A stretch of DNA of 10,761 nucleotides from contig JAJZKH010000016.1 in NCBI GenBank assembly GCA_021850955.1, positions 1-10,761 of the forward strand, in the 5' to 3' direction. Both the position numbers and the translations under genes were made by a program. The notes beneath the pieces were generated by a model. The model was not told the DNA's origin and made no database searches. It was given only the letters and a program-made list of their open reading frames with translations. Shown piece after piece: positions 1-6,152 of this stretch (positions within the stretch are counted from its first letter, which is position 1; each line of letters begins with the position of its first letter). This DNA is from Microcaldota archaeon. Its GTDB lineage: Archaea > Micrarchaeota > Micrarchaeia > Micrarchaeales > CABMGC01.

Positions 1-48
1 GAGGTAATGGCTGTAGGATATGGCTGGGTTCAGATTCTAATAAGCAAT
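1..48 (+). repeat. Exact 48-bp direct repeat, copy 1 (at the window edge)
   Basis: Bases 1-48 are identical to bases 1249-1296 inside the CLC gene and diverge from base 49 (tc against aa). Because the match begins at the first base of the window, its true length may be greater. The reading frame is the same in both copies. Confidence 0.95.
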
Positions 49-303
49 TCAAACATTAATGAGTTAATAATAAAGTTAAGTTCTTTAGACAAAGAGCTAC
101 ATATTTTAAAGGAAGAAGTATTTTCAGATGAACAGGATATAAAAGAGAATCTTTCTAAAATAAATATAATAGCCGAAAAGAAGAAGGAATTTTTGCAGAT
201 GGAAGAAAGAAAAAATGAACTTATAAACTCAATAAATTCAACAAAAAGAAGAATAGAAGAATTATTCTTTAGTTATTATGGGAAAAAAATAAAAATTATA
301 TAA
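1..303 (+). CDS. 3' part of a coiled-coil protein, 5' end outside window and possibly chimeric
   Basis: The frame is open from base 1, so the in-frame ATG at 7 need not be the true start. Residues encoded by bases 1-48 (EVMAVGYGWVQILISN) are identical to residues 295-310 of the CLC protein downstream, in the same frame and at DNA level. From base 49 on the protein is unrelated to CLC: about 80 residues rich in Lys, Glu, Ile, Leu and Asn with heptad-like spacing, probably two long helices (SSLDKELHILKEEV and a later KKKEFLQMEERKNELI stretch), ending in a basic YYGKKIKII tail. I do not recognise the family; the shape is like many small archaeal coiled-coil proteins. Either the CLC-derived head is an assembly join, or a truncated CLC copy lies upstream and has been fused to this tail. 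The stop codon and the helical tail are the only parts I would trust. Confidence 0.5.
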   Translation, partial: EVMAVGYGWVQILISNSNINELIIKLSSLDKELHILKEEVFSDEQDIKENLSKINIIAEKKKEFLQMEERKNELINSINSTKRRIEELFFSYYGKKIKII

Positions 304-316
304 GTTTAAAATCTAC

Positions 317-326
317 TTTGTTTTTT
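317..326 (+). terminator. T-rich stretch, possible archaeal terminator
   Basis: A run of six T (321-326) preceded by ctttg lies 14-23 bases after the stop of the coiled-coil frame and just before the CLC promoter. Archaeal RNA polymerase can terminate at oligo-T without a hairpin, so this is a plausible end for the upstream transcript. No stem is seen. Confidence 0.35.
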
Positions 327-334
327 ACAAAAAC

Positions 335-342
335 CTATATTA
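335..342 (+). promoter_or_regulatory. Box A (TATA) for the CLC gene
   Basis: CTATATTA is centred about 28 bases before the ATG at 367. This spacing predicts transcription starting at or within a few bases of the ATG. No Shine-Dalgarno sequence precedes the start (the bases are ttctccatt), in keeping with a leaderless message. Confidence 0.5.
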
Positions 343-366
343 ATATTTGCTGCTTAATTCTCCATT

Positions 367-2118
367 ATGAATAAATTGCGCGATATGCCCTATTTTGAAA
401 AGTGGCTCATTCTTGGTATATTGATAGGGATAGCTGCAGGAATAGGCGCTACAATATTCTATTTTGCAATAAAAATATCCGAGTCATTTTTTTTAGGTAA
501 TATTTTAGGTATGTCAATTCCATTACCTTTAGGGGAAGGCGGCAGCGCAGGATATATCTTTTCTGTTACAAATTACTGGCTTATACCTATTGTCTTAATA
601 ATAGGCGGAGCAATTTCAGGATTTTTAGTTTATAGATTTGCTCCGGAAGCTGAAGGTCATGGAACAGATGCTGCAATAAAGGCTTTTCATAAAGATAAGG
701 GGAAGATAAGGCCTAGAGTTCCTCTTGTAAAAACAATAGCCTCTGCAATAACTATAGGCACTGGAGGAAGTGCAGGAAGAGAAGGTCCTACAGCCCAGAT
801 AGCTGCAGGAATAGGTTCTATGCTAGTAGATTTTTTCAGATTAAATGACTCTGATAGAAGAACCGCGGTGGTTGTTGGAATAGGTTCTGGAGTAGGAACA
901 ATATTCAAGGCACCTATAGGCGGAGCAATTTTTGCAATAGAGGTACCTTATAAAAAGGATTTCGAAACAAAAGCTATTTTTCCAGCAATAGTTGCAAGTG
1001 CTGTAGGTTACTCTATTTTTGGCTCTATTGTTGGCTTTACTCCAATATTCGGTTATATAACAACAACCTTCGATCCTCTAAGACTTCCATTTTATGCAAT
1101 ACTTGGTATTATAGCAGGTCTTCTTGCTATGTTTTATATCTGGTTCTTTTATAAAGTTCATGATGGTTTTAAATCTATTAAAATAAAGAATTATTATAAG
1201 CCTATAATCGGTGCAGCAATAGCTGGTATGATCGCACTTATGTTTCCAGAGGTAATGGCTGTAGGATATGGCTGGGTTCAGATTCTAATAAGCAATAATG
1301 CACTTATACTTCCTACTTTTGGTTTGCCTTTGCTTTTGATACTTGTAATGCTACCTTTTGCAAAGATAGTTGCAACCTCATTTACTATAGGTTCAGGTGG
1401 AAGCGGCGGGGTTTTTGCACCTGGAATATTTGTAGGTGCTTCTTTAGGTTTTGTATATGCCATACTTTTACATTCATTCCTTCCATCATTATTCCCTAGC
1501 GTTGCACCTTTGGTGATAGTCGGTATGTTAGCATTCTTCGGCGCAGCTGGAAAGGTTCCTATATCTGTAATGCTTATGGTCATAGAGATGACAGGAAGTT
1601 TGCAGTTACTTCCGGCAGCGATGTTGGCAGTGGCGTTTTCATATCTAGCATCAGGTGGTAGTACGATATACCGTTCACAGGTAGATTCTAGAGAGTTCTC
1701 CCCAGCTCATTATGATGAATATGAAAAACCTATAATGTTATCAATAAAGGTTGGGGATATTCCATTAAAAGATATTTCATTAAATAAGAAGACCAGCCAG
1801 AAAAAGGCATTAGCGTTCATGAAAAAGTTTAATATAAACTCGATACCAATAGTTGAAAAAGGAATTTATCTAGGTAGTATAACAGCAGATGAACTACTTA
1901 AAAGCGGTATGCCTAATACCAGCCTTTGGATAGACAGCGACTCTAAATCTTTAAGCCCTTCAGATACTATAGCCAAGGCACTTAATTTCATGTCAAGAAC
2001 GGGATCATTAAGTATACCTGTTGAAGAAGATGGCAGATATCTAGGAAATATTTTTTTGATAGACATAATGAAGGAATATGATAAAAAAGCAGCAGCATTC
2101 ATTCCTGAAGTTAAGTAA
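367..2118 (+). CDS. CLC-family chloride channel/transporter with C-terminal CBS pair
   Basis: This is a full-length (583 residue) integral membrane protein of the CLC family, which moves chloride or other small anions as channels or H+-coupled exchangers. The anion-pathway motifs are present in order: EGHGT at 96-100 where many homologues have GSGIP, GREGP at 137-141 with the gating glutamate E139, GSGGVFAP at 345-352, and a tyrosine (Y435) in the STIYRSQ segment where the central tyrosine lies. At the internal proton-glutamate position, my by-eye alignment of IFAIEV (188-193) puts V193 where E. coli ClC-ec1 has E203; this is typical of several prokaryotic subfamilies and leaves transport mode open. 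Residues about 460-575 form two CBS domains (around GDIPLKDI...GSITADEL and SLSPSDTI...GNIFLIDIM), which often bind adenine nucleotides. The ATG start follows a box A at leaderless spacing. It is probably its own transcription unit, because the next gene has a separate box A. Confidence 0.93.
   Translation: MNKLRDMPYFEKWLILGILIGIAAGIGATIFYFAIKISESFFLGNILGMSIPLPLGEGGSAGYIFSVTNYWLIPIVLIIGGAISGFLVYRFAPEAEGHGTDAAIKAFHKDKGKIRPRVPLVKTIASAITIGTGGSAGREGPTAQIAAGIGSMLVDFFRLNDSDRRTAVVVGIGSGVGTIFKAPIGGAIFAIEVPYKKDFETKAIFPAIVASAVGYSIFGSIVGFTPIFGYITTTFDPLRLPFYAILGIIAGLLAMFYIWFFYKVHDGFKSIKIKNYYKPIIGAAIAGMIALMFPEVMAVGYGWVQILISNNALILPTFGLPLLLILVMLPFAKIVATSFTIGSGGSGGVFAPGIFVGASLGFVYAILLHSFLPSLFPSVAPLVIVGMLAFFGAAGKVPISVMLMVIEMTGSLQLLPAAMLAVAFSYLASGGSTIYRSQVDSREFSPAHYDEYEKPIMLSIKVGDIPLKDISLNKKTSQKKALAFMKKFNINSIPIVEKGIYLGSITADELLKSGMPNTSLWIDSDSKSLSPSDTIAKALNFMSRTGSLSIPVEEDGRYLGNIFLIDIMKEYDKKAAAFIPEVK
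1249..1296 (+). repeat. Exact 48-bp direct repeat, copy 2 (inside the CLC gene)
   Basis: This copy encodes CLC residues 295-310 (E295 to N310), a membrane-proximal segment that fits smoothly within an otherwise full-length CLC protein. It is therefore the native copy; the one at the window edge is the displaced one. Confidence 0.95.
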
Positions 2119-2126
2119 TTTATATT
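2119..2126 (+). promoter_or_regulatory. Box A for the MazG-TMEM175-CYTH unit
   Basis: TTTATATT follows the CLC stop codon directly and is centred about 32 bases before the ATG at 2155, giving a predicted leader of only a few bases. Its position argues against the TTG at 2128 as a start, since that codon lies immediately next to the TATA element and upstream of the expected transcription start. Confidence 0.55.
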
Positions 2127-2154
2127 ATTGTTACATATCTTATCTTGTGATTTA

Positions 2155-2475
2155 ATGGAATTTTCAGAATATCAAGAAAATGCAAAATCAACGGCACAGT
2201 ACCCTGACAATATGGATGGAAGTTTTTATTATCCTGCATTGGGTCTAGCAGGAGAAGTAGGTGAGCTATTGAATAAGATTAAAAAAATAGCAAGGGATAA
2301 ATCAATTCCAAATAAAGAGGATCTTGAAGGTGAGATTGGGGACGTTCTATGGTATCTCTCTCAGCTTTCTACAGAGTTGGGCATAAATCTTACCAAGGCT
2401 GCAGAGCACAATCTTTCAAAACTTAAAAGCAGAAAAGAACGCGGTGTAATATCAGGAAGCGGGGATAACAGATGA
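2155..2475 (+). CDS. MazG-like nucleotide pyrophosphohydrolase
   Basis: This is a 106-residue all-alpha NTP-PPase of the MazG/dUTPase superfamily. Such enzymes hydrolyse (d)NTPs to the monophosphate plus pyrophosphate, often as house-cleaning of non-canonical nucleotides. The metal-binding motifs are intact: E34-x-x-E37 in LAGEVGEL, and E60-x-x-D63 in EGEIGDVLWYLSQL. The family-typical tail around NLSKLKSRKERG (86-97) is also present. The protein is the length expected for a single-domain member. The ATG at 2155 is chosen over an upstream TTG at 2128 because box A lies at 2119-2126 and because the family usually starts close to the first helix (MEFSEYQENA). The stop overlaps the next start in an ATGA, so translation of the two is probably coupled. 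Exact substrate cannot be read from sequence. Confidence 0.88.
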   Translation: MEFSEYQENAKSTAQYPDNMDGSFYYPALGLAGEVGELLNKIKKIARDKSIPNKEDLEGEIGDVLWYLSQLSTELGINLTKAAEHNLSKLKSRKERGVISGSGDNR

Positions 2476-3086
2476 AAAAAGTAACAAAACAAGATCATAA
2501 ATTAGATTTAAGAATAGAATCACTTACTGATCTGGTATTTGGTCTGGCCCTCTCAATAGGCGCTTTGCTTCTTGCCTCTACTTCAGTAACTACTCCCTCT
2601 GCGTTTGTTGGGAATATACTTAGCTATGCATTTGGATTTTTAATATTGGTGTTTGTCTGGTTTAGATATACTCTTATAGAATCTGCTTTAAAATTCTCCA
2701 CTCGTTCAATAATCTTATTAAACATACTGCTTTTGTTTTTTGTTTCAATAGAACCTTATCTTTTTAACATATTAAAATCTCCAATATCTAGCGACGCAAT
2801 AATCAATATAAGTTCTTCAATATATGCATTTGACATGGGTTCTATAATGATAATACTCGGCATACTTACCTATATCGTAATAAAACAAAAGGTAATTACA
2901 AAAAAATTAAACCATTACAAACAACAGATACTTGCAAATTTTATTATAGGCGTAATTTTCTTCATTTCAATACTGCCATTCTTCTGGAGTTTTGAGGTAT
3001 ATGGAATAAAAGGAAGGTTCTTCATCTGGCTTGTTTCCTTTCCAATAATATATATAATATTTAGAATATCAAATAACCGTAGATAA
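2472..3086 (+). CDS. TMEM175/DUF1211-type six-helix membrane protein (putative K+ channel)
   Basis: This 204-residue protein has about six hydrophobic segments (roughly 19-36, 46-66, 77-99, 112-137, 151-173, 181-199). The N-terminus carries RIESLTDLVFGLALSIGALLL-like sequence: R14, then S17-L-T-D20 leading into helix 1. This matches the R-x-x-x-F-S/T-D signature of TMEM175 (DUF1211), whose prokaryotic members are tetrameric potassium channels built from one six-helix unit. A WFRY motif after helix 2 (63-66) and a P-containing helix 3/4 region also fit. The usual FAI after the Asp is replaced by FGL, so selectivity or gating may differ. It overlaps the MazG-like gene by 4 bases and is followed after one base by the CYTH-like gene, so all three are one operon. 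The family call is good; the potassium function is by family only. Confidence 0.75.
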   Translation: MKKVTKQDHKLDLRIESLTDLVFGLALSIGALLLASTSVTTPSAFVGNILSYAFGFLILVFVWFRYTLIESALKFSTRSIILLNILLLFFVSIEPYLFNILKSPISSDAIINISSSIYAFDMGSIMIILGILTYIVIKQKVITKKLNHYKQQILANFIIGVIFFISILPFFWSFEVYGIKGRFFIWLVSFPIIYIIFRISNNRR

Positions 3087-3087
3087 G

Positions 3088-3684
3088 ATGAAACTATATT
3101 ACTTAAGAATAAAGAACGTTGAAAAAAAAGACGCAGAAGAAAAGCTTAAAAAATCAAAGGCAAAACTTCTAAGCAGCACTATAGAAAAACAGATCCGATT
3201 TAGATTGGAGCCTAGTGTTAAATTTCAAAATAAGAAAAATACCGTATTTAATGGAAACTCGTGGCTTACAATTAATTCTCGTGAAGGAAGCTCTACTATT
3301 CAGATGGAGGAGAGCAACTTTGAAGGTACTAAATCAGATAAATCAGAGGTAAAAATAGATAATTTTTTCAATGCGGCAAAGATGCTTATCTCTGCAATGC
3401 CTAAAAATGATTATGAATATGTAGAAATAAGCAAAACTATCTACTGGTTTGATGGAGCTACTGTACTTATTGAAGAGTTACCTCTACTTCATTGCACCAT
3501 TATAATAAGTGCAACTTCAAAGAAAAAATTAGATGAAATTAAAGAAAAGCTAAAAATAAACGGAACTATTGAACCTAACTTTAACATGAGCAATGCTGAG
3601 CGATACTATAGAATACGTGGAATAGATTACGATATAATTAAAACTGTATTAAAAAAGAAATTAAATAAGGAGCTGGGCATTTAA
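3088..3684 (+). CDS. CYTH-like (triphosphate tunnel fold) protein, catalytic signature degenerate
   Basis: This 198-residue soluble protein has the strand pattern of a CYTH/CyaB-type triphosphate tunnel protein: MKLYYLRIKN at the N-terminus, a helix (DAEEKLKKSKAKL), EKQIRFRL, WLTINSREGSSTIQMEES, EVKIDNFFNAAKMLISA, and YVEISKTIYWFDGATVLIEELPLL. Known enzymes of this fold (class IV adenylyl cyclase, thiamine-triphosphatase, tripolyphosphatase) need an N-terminal ExExK and several tunnel Arg/Lys/Glu residues. Here the N-terminal strand reads YYLRIK with no Glu pair, and the final EhE strand reads HCTIIIS. If the fold call is right, the protein may bind rather than hydrolyse its ligand, or may act on something else. 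A C-terminal extension (about 160-198) is not typical. It starts one base after the TMEM175-type gene. The call rests on pattern matching by eye, and an unrelated beta-rich fold is possible. Confidence 0.45.
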   Translation: MKLYYLRIKNVEKKDAEEKLKKSKAKLLSSTIEKQIRFRLEPSVKFQNKKNTVFNGNSWLTINSREGSSTIQMEESNFEGTKSDKSEVKIDNFFNAAKMLISAMPKNDYEYVEISKTIYWFDGATVLIEELPLLHCTIIISATSKKKLDEIKEKLKINGTIEPNFNMSNAERYYRIRGIDYDIIKTVLKKKLNKELGI

Positions 3685-3709
3685 TGAGCATTATTTATTC
3701 GACATAACT

Positions 3710-3717
3710 TTTAAATA
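3710..3717 (+). promoter_or_regulatory. Orphan box A between convergent genes
   Basis: TTTAAATA, close to the ideal archaeal TATA element, stands in the 84-base gap between the convergent CYTH-like and enolase genes, with no gene start following on either strand. Transcription from it would begin near 3738, just after the small inverted repeat CTAC-N5-GTAG (3724-3736), and would run antisense into the end of enolase. It may also be chance in AT-rich DNA. Confidence 0.25.
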
Positions 3718-3768
3718 CTACAACTACCTATAGTAGCGATAGTAACAGTAGAATGTTAAATAATTAAC

Positions 3769-4983
3769 TTATTTATTATTTAGTTTTTCCTCTATCCTTA
3801 TCAATTCATTATGTTTTGCAGTTCTTTCTCCTCCTATTGTACCTGTCTTAATATATCCTATATCTAAACCTACTGCAAGCTGTGCTATTGTTGTATCTTC
3901 AGTTTCGCCACTTCTGTGTGATATGACCGTTTGATAATTGCTTTTTTTGGCAAGCTTTACCGTATCTACCATATCGGTAAGCGTACCAATTTGATTTGGT
4001 TTTATTAAAATTGCATTTGCAGAACCTTTTTGTATTCCATCTTCAAGTCTTTTTTTATTAGTTACAAAAAGATCGTCTCCAACTATTAGTGTTTTATTTC
4101 CTATTTTTTTGGTCAATTTGGCAAATCCTTCAAAATCTCCTTCATGTAATGGATCCTCAAGAATTTTAATATTAAATTTTTCAGCCAGCTCTGCTACAAA
4201 GTTAATCTGTTCATCTGTTGTCAACTCTTTATTTTTGTAACTATACTTCCCATTTTTAAAAAATTCTGAGGCCGCAAGATCAACAGCAATTCTTATGTCT
4301 ACTCCTGACTTTTCTTTTATAGTATTTATTGCAGAAGAAAGGATCTCAAGGGCTTCCATGTCTGTAAGTGGGGCTACCCATGCCTTCTCATCACCTAATC
4401 CTAAAGATAAAGTTGGAAATTTAGTTTTTAACAGCTCGCTTACCTTTTTATGGACTCCTATATTTGCAAAAGCAGAGCTTGTATAATTTTTTCCTGAAGA
4501 AACAGATAAAAATTCCTGCATTGTTGTACCGTTTATTGCATGTTTTCCACCACCTATTATATTTCCTAATGGGGATGGAAGTTTTAGTTTGTTGTTATTT
4601 TTGTTTACAAATTCAAAAAGTTCTTTACCTTCTGATAACGCAGAAGCCTTTGCATATGCTAATGATGTTGCTATTGTTATATTTCCTCCTATGTTGGCAA
4701 AGTTTTCACTTCCATCTATTTCATGTAACGTATTATCAAACTTTTCTTGGGATGTTAATTCCATACCCAATAATTTGTTCAAAACATTACTTTTAAAGTT
4801 ATTTATGCCAATGTCTATCCCACCTTCAGGATAATCCTTTACCTCAAAACTTCCTTTACTGGCTCCACTTGGTGCTGCGGCTCTTCCAAATAAGTTTCTA
4901 TCATCAAATATCTCAACTTCTATTGTAGGGTTGCCTCTAGAATCTATAATTTTCCTTATATTTATCTTTGAAATTTTTGTCAT
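3769..4983 (-). CDS. eno: Enolase (phosphopyruvate hydratase)
   Basis: This cytosolic enzyme interconverts 2-phosphoglycerate and phosphoenolpyruvate in glycolysis/gluconeogenesis. The 404-residue protein is complete and slightly short for the family. Conserved elements are all visible: SRGNPTIEVE (15-24), APSGASKG (37-44), H148 in GGGKHA, E157 in MQEFL, E199 in GDE, Mg ligands D235 (VDLAASEFF), E276 (LEDPLHEGDF) and D303 (VGDDLFVTN), catalytic K328 (IKPNQIGT), SHRSGETED (355-363), and K379 before GGERTAKHNELIRIEE. The usual GDEGGFAP loop reads GDEKAWVAP, a mild deviation with the catalytic Glu kept. The ATG at 4983 sits about 30 bases after a box A on the minus strand, so the message has a very short leader. 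The gene runs in the same direction as the nuclease-like gene 139 bases upstream but has its own promoter. Confidence 0.97.
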   Translation of the reverse strand: MTKISKINIRKIIDSRGNPTIEVEIFDDRNLFGRAAAPSGASKGSFEVKDYPEGGIDIGINNFKSNVLNKLLGMELTSQEKFDNTLHEIDGSENFANIGGNITIATSLAYAKASALSEGKELFEFVNKNNNKLKLPSPLGNIIGGGKHAINGTTMQEFLSVSSGKNYTSSAFANIGVHKKVSELLKTKFPTLSLGLGDEKAWVAPLTDMEALEILSSAINTIKEKSGVDIRIAVDLAASEFFKNGKYSYKNKELTTDEQINFVAELAEKFNIKILEDPLHEGDFEGFAKLTKKIGNKTLIVGDDLFVTNKKRLEDGIQKGSANAILIKPNQIGTLTDMVDTVKLAKKSNYQTVISHRSGETEDTTIAQLAVGLDIGYIKTGTIGGERTAKHNELIRIEEKLNNK

Positions 4984-4987
4984 AAAA

Positions 4988-5003
4988 ATCGACCTTTATC
5001 GAT
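4988..5003. promoter_or_regulatory. Inverted repeat over the enolase transcription start
   Basis: ATCGA-N6-TCGAT lies between the enolase box A and its ATG, where the transcript should begin. The position is that of an operator, but the arms are short and AT-rich DNA makes such repeats by chance. Confidence 0.2.
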
Positions 5004-5008
5004 CATTA

Positions 5009-5018
5009 CTTATAAAAA
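5009..5018 (-). promoter_or_regulatory. eno: Box A for enolase
   Basis: Read on the minus strand the element is TTTTTATAAG, centred about 30 bases before the ATG at 4983. It predicts a transcript starting a few bases before the start codon. Confidence 0.5.
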
Positions 5019-5122
5019 TAAAAACTAAATAACTTACTATGATTTTTATTTACCGTTTACTGTAATCCTAAATTATAACTTAAGACATACATAACAAAAA
5101 ATTATCCGATCTAATGGTTAAT

Positions 5123-5998
5123 CTAATAGTTCTCTAAATTATCAATTAAATAGTCTTCATTACTTAATAATCTTGATTCTATAACTGTTCTTATATATAT
5201 CTCTAGGATTTTATGGAAGGCTTCTTTATTCAATTTTTTCACCTTTTGATCATTCAAAAGATTATTTAAAATTAAAGAAAGAGCATTAAAATATTTTACG
5301 CTCTTATCACCATTTTTCATAAAAATATCTATCTTTTTAAACTCTTCAAGAAGATACCTCTTTGGTTCTTCAATTTTTTGAACATGTGGTGGTATTTGCC
5401 TTTCAGATCTATTGTCTCTAGATATCATGCTCATTTTAGGATAAGTAACATATATGTCAGAAAATGATAATGGGTCAACGTTAAAGACATTGGTAAACGT
5501 TTCATATTTAAAGTCTGAAATAAATAAAACATATAAATTACTATTAACTGTTCCTCCTGTCCATTGCTCTACCTCTTTTTTGACTGTATCTGCCTTAAAT
5601 TTATCTTTCAATCCATTAAAAAGCATTTTCATTGAATGAAACTCTACTGCAAGCAGTTTATCTCCTATCATTACATTAGTTATGAAATCAGGAAATATCG
5701 ATTTATGTGTTTTAGCTTTATTGTCTGAAAAAACTCTAAGAAAATCCCAACAAAAAGAGATTTTGGAATTAGAAAGAGCAATGCCCGTTATTATCTCAGG
5801 TGTAGAGGGCGCATTATTCCTTAAACTTGTTCTTAAACTTATGTCTCTTTCAAACTCATTAATATTAAAGCTTATCTTTTTTTCTACTTCTTCTAAAATA
5901 ACTGGTATTACGTTCTCTACCCCTTCTCGTTTAATTGTCCTAAAAAGGCTTTTTTCTCCAGAATGCATGTATTTCCTAATAAAACCTTCTTTTTGCAT
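5123..5998 (-). CDS. Unrecognised protein with a PD-(D/E)XK nuclease-like core
   Basis: I do not recognise this 291-residue soluble protein by family. Its middle has the layout of a restriction-endonuclease-like fold: FPDF (102-105) supplies P103-D104; after a turn (IGDK), LLAVEFHSMK (115-124) supplies E119 with H121 where the motif Lys usually stands; then comes a Lys-rich helix with QW (145-146), and the strand NLYVLFISDF (154-163). The H-for-K change, with K124 nearby, means activity is uncertain. The C-terminus (about 210-291) is helical (YLLEEFKKIDIF, YFNALSLILNNLL, AFHKILEIYIRTVI). It is transcribed divergently from the HerA-like ATPase gene, 154 bases apart, suggesting a functional pair. 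A minus-strand box A at 6069-6076 would give a leader of about 50 bases with GTGA shortly before the ATG. Start at 5998 is likely but M11 (5968) cannot be excluded. Confidence 0.65.
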   Translation of the reverse strand: MQKEGFIRKYMHSGEKSLFRTIKREGVENVIPVILEEVEKKISFNINEFERDISLRTSLRNNAPSTPEIITGIALSNSKISFCWDFLRVFSDNKAKTHKSIFPDFITNVMIGDKLLAVEFHSMKMLFNGLKDKFKADTVKKEVEQWTGGTVNSNLYVLFISDFKYETFTNVFNVDPLSFSDIYVTYPKMSMISRDNRSERQIPPHVQKIEEPKRYLLEEFKKIDIFMKNGDKSVKYFNALSLILNNLLNDQKVKKLNKEAFHKILEIYIRTVIESRLLSNEDYLIDNLENY

Positions 5999-6007
5999 AT
6001 TTTCACA

Positions 6008-6040
6008 TTATTTATTTAAGAATATCTCGATTAATCTCAT
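6008..6040 (-). other. Possible 10-codon upstream ORF in the leader of the nuclease-like gene
   Basis: ATG at 6040 opens MRLIEIFLNK and ends with TAA at 6008-6010, ten bases before the main ATG at 5998 and in the same frame. It starts about 33 bases after the minus-strand box A, where translation of a near-leaderless message would begin. It could be a leader peptide, an N-terminal extension cut off by a stop codon, or chance. Confidence 0.15.
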
Positions 6041-6068
6041 TTTTTGTTATGGATAATATGATTTTTTT

Positions 6069-6076
6069 GATATAAA
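6069..6076 (-). promoter_or_regulatory. Box A for the nuclease-like gene
   Basis: Minus-strand TTTATATC, within ggttatttatatc, is the best TATA element in the divergent intergenic region for the leftward gene. It lies about 75 bases before the ATG at 5998, so this would be the one gene here with a substantial leader. Confidence 0.35.
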
Positions 6077-6122
6077 TAACCTCTTAATATTATTTCATAT
6101 CAGTATTGGGATTTACGATAAC

Positions 6123-6130
6123 TTTAATAT
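6123..6130 (+). promoter_or_regulatory. Box A for the HerA-like ATPase gene
   Basis: TTTAATAT is centred about 26 bases before the ATG at 6153, the spacing for a leaderless transcript. Confidence 0.5.
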
Positions 6131-6152
6131 TCTTTAATTCAGATTAAAATTC

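Noticed and set aside
49..303. Prefoldin beta subunit for the coiled-coil tail
   Set aside because: Length and helical character are suggestive, but I see no clear hairpin motif and the true N-terminus is missing, so no family is assigned.
687..1583. Minus-strand frames inside the CLC gene
   Set aside because: Pro/Ile/Ala-rich antisense shadows of Gly-rich membrane coding sequence.
2128..2154. TTG at 2128 as the start of the MazG-like gene
   Set aside because: It lies directly after the box A at 2119-2126, upstream of the expected transcript start; the extra residues are not typical of the family.
4464..4834. Plus-strand open frames within enolase
   Set aside because: They are antisense to a well-conserved enzyme and read as Leu/Phe/Tyr-rich shadows.
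5123..5998. NurA as the identity of the HerA neighbour
   Set aside because: NurA has an RNase H-like core with a different arrangement of acidic residues; what is visible here is PD-x14-ExH followed by a QW helix.
5682..6056. 124-codon plus-strand frame opposite the nuclease-like gene
   Set aside because: Hydrophobic shadow composition without motifs; the minus-strand frame is much longer and has a nuclease-like pattern.
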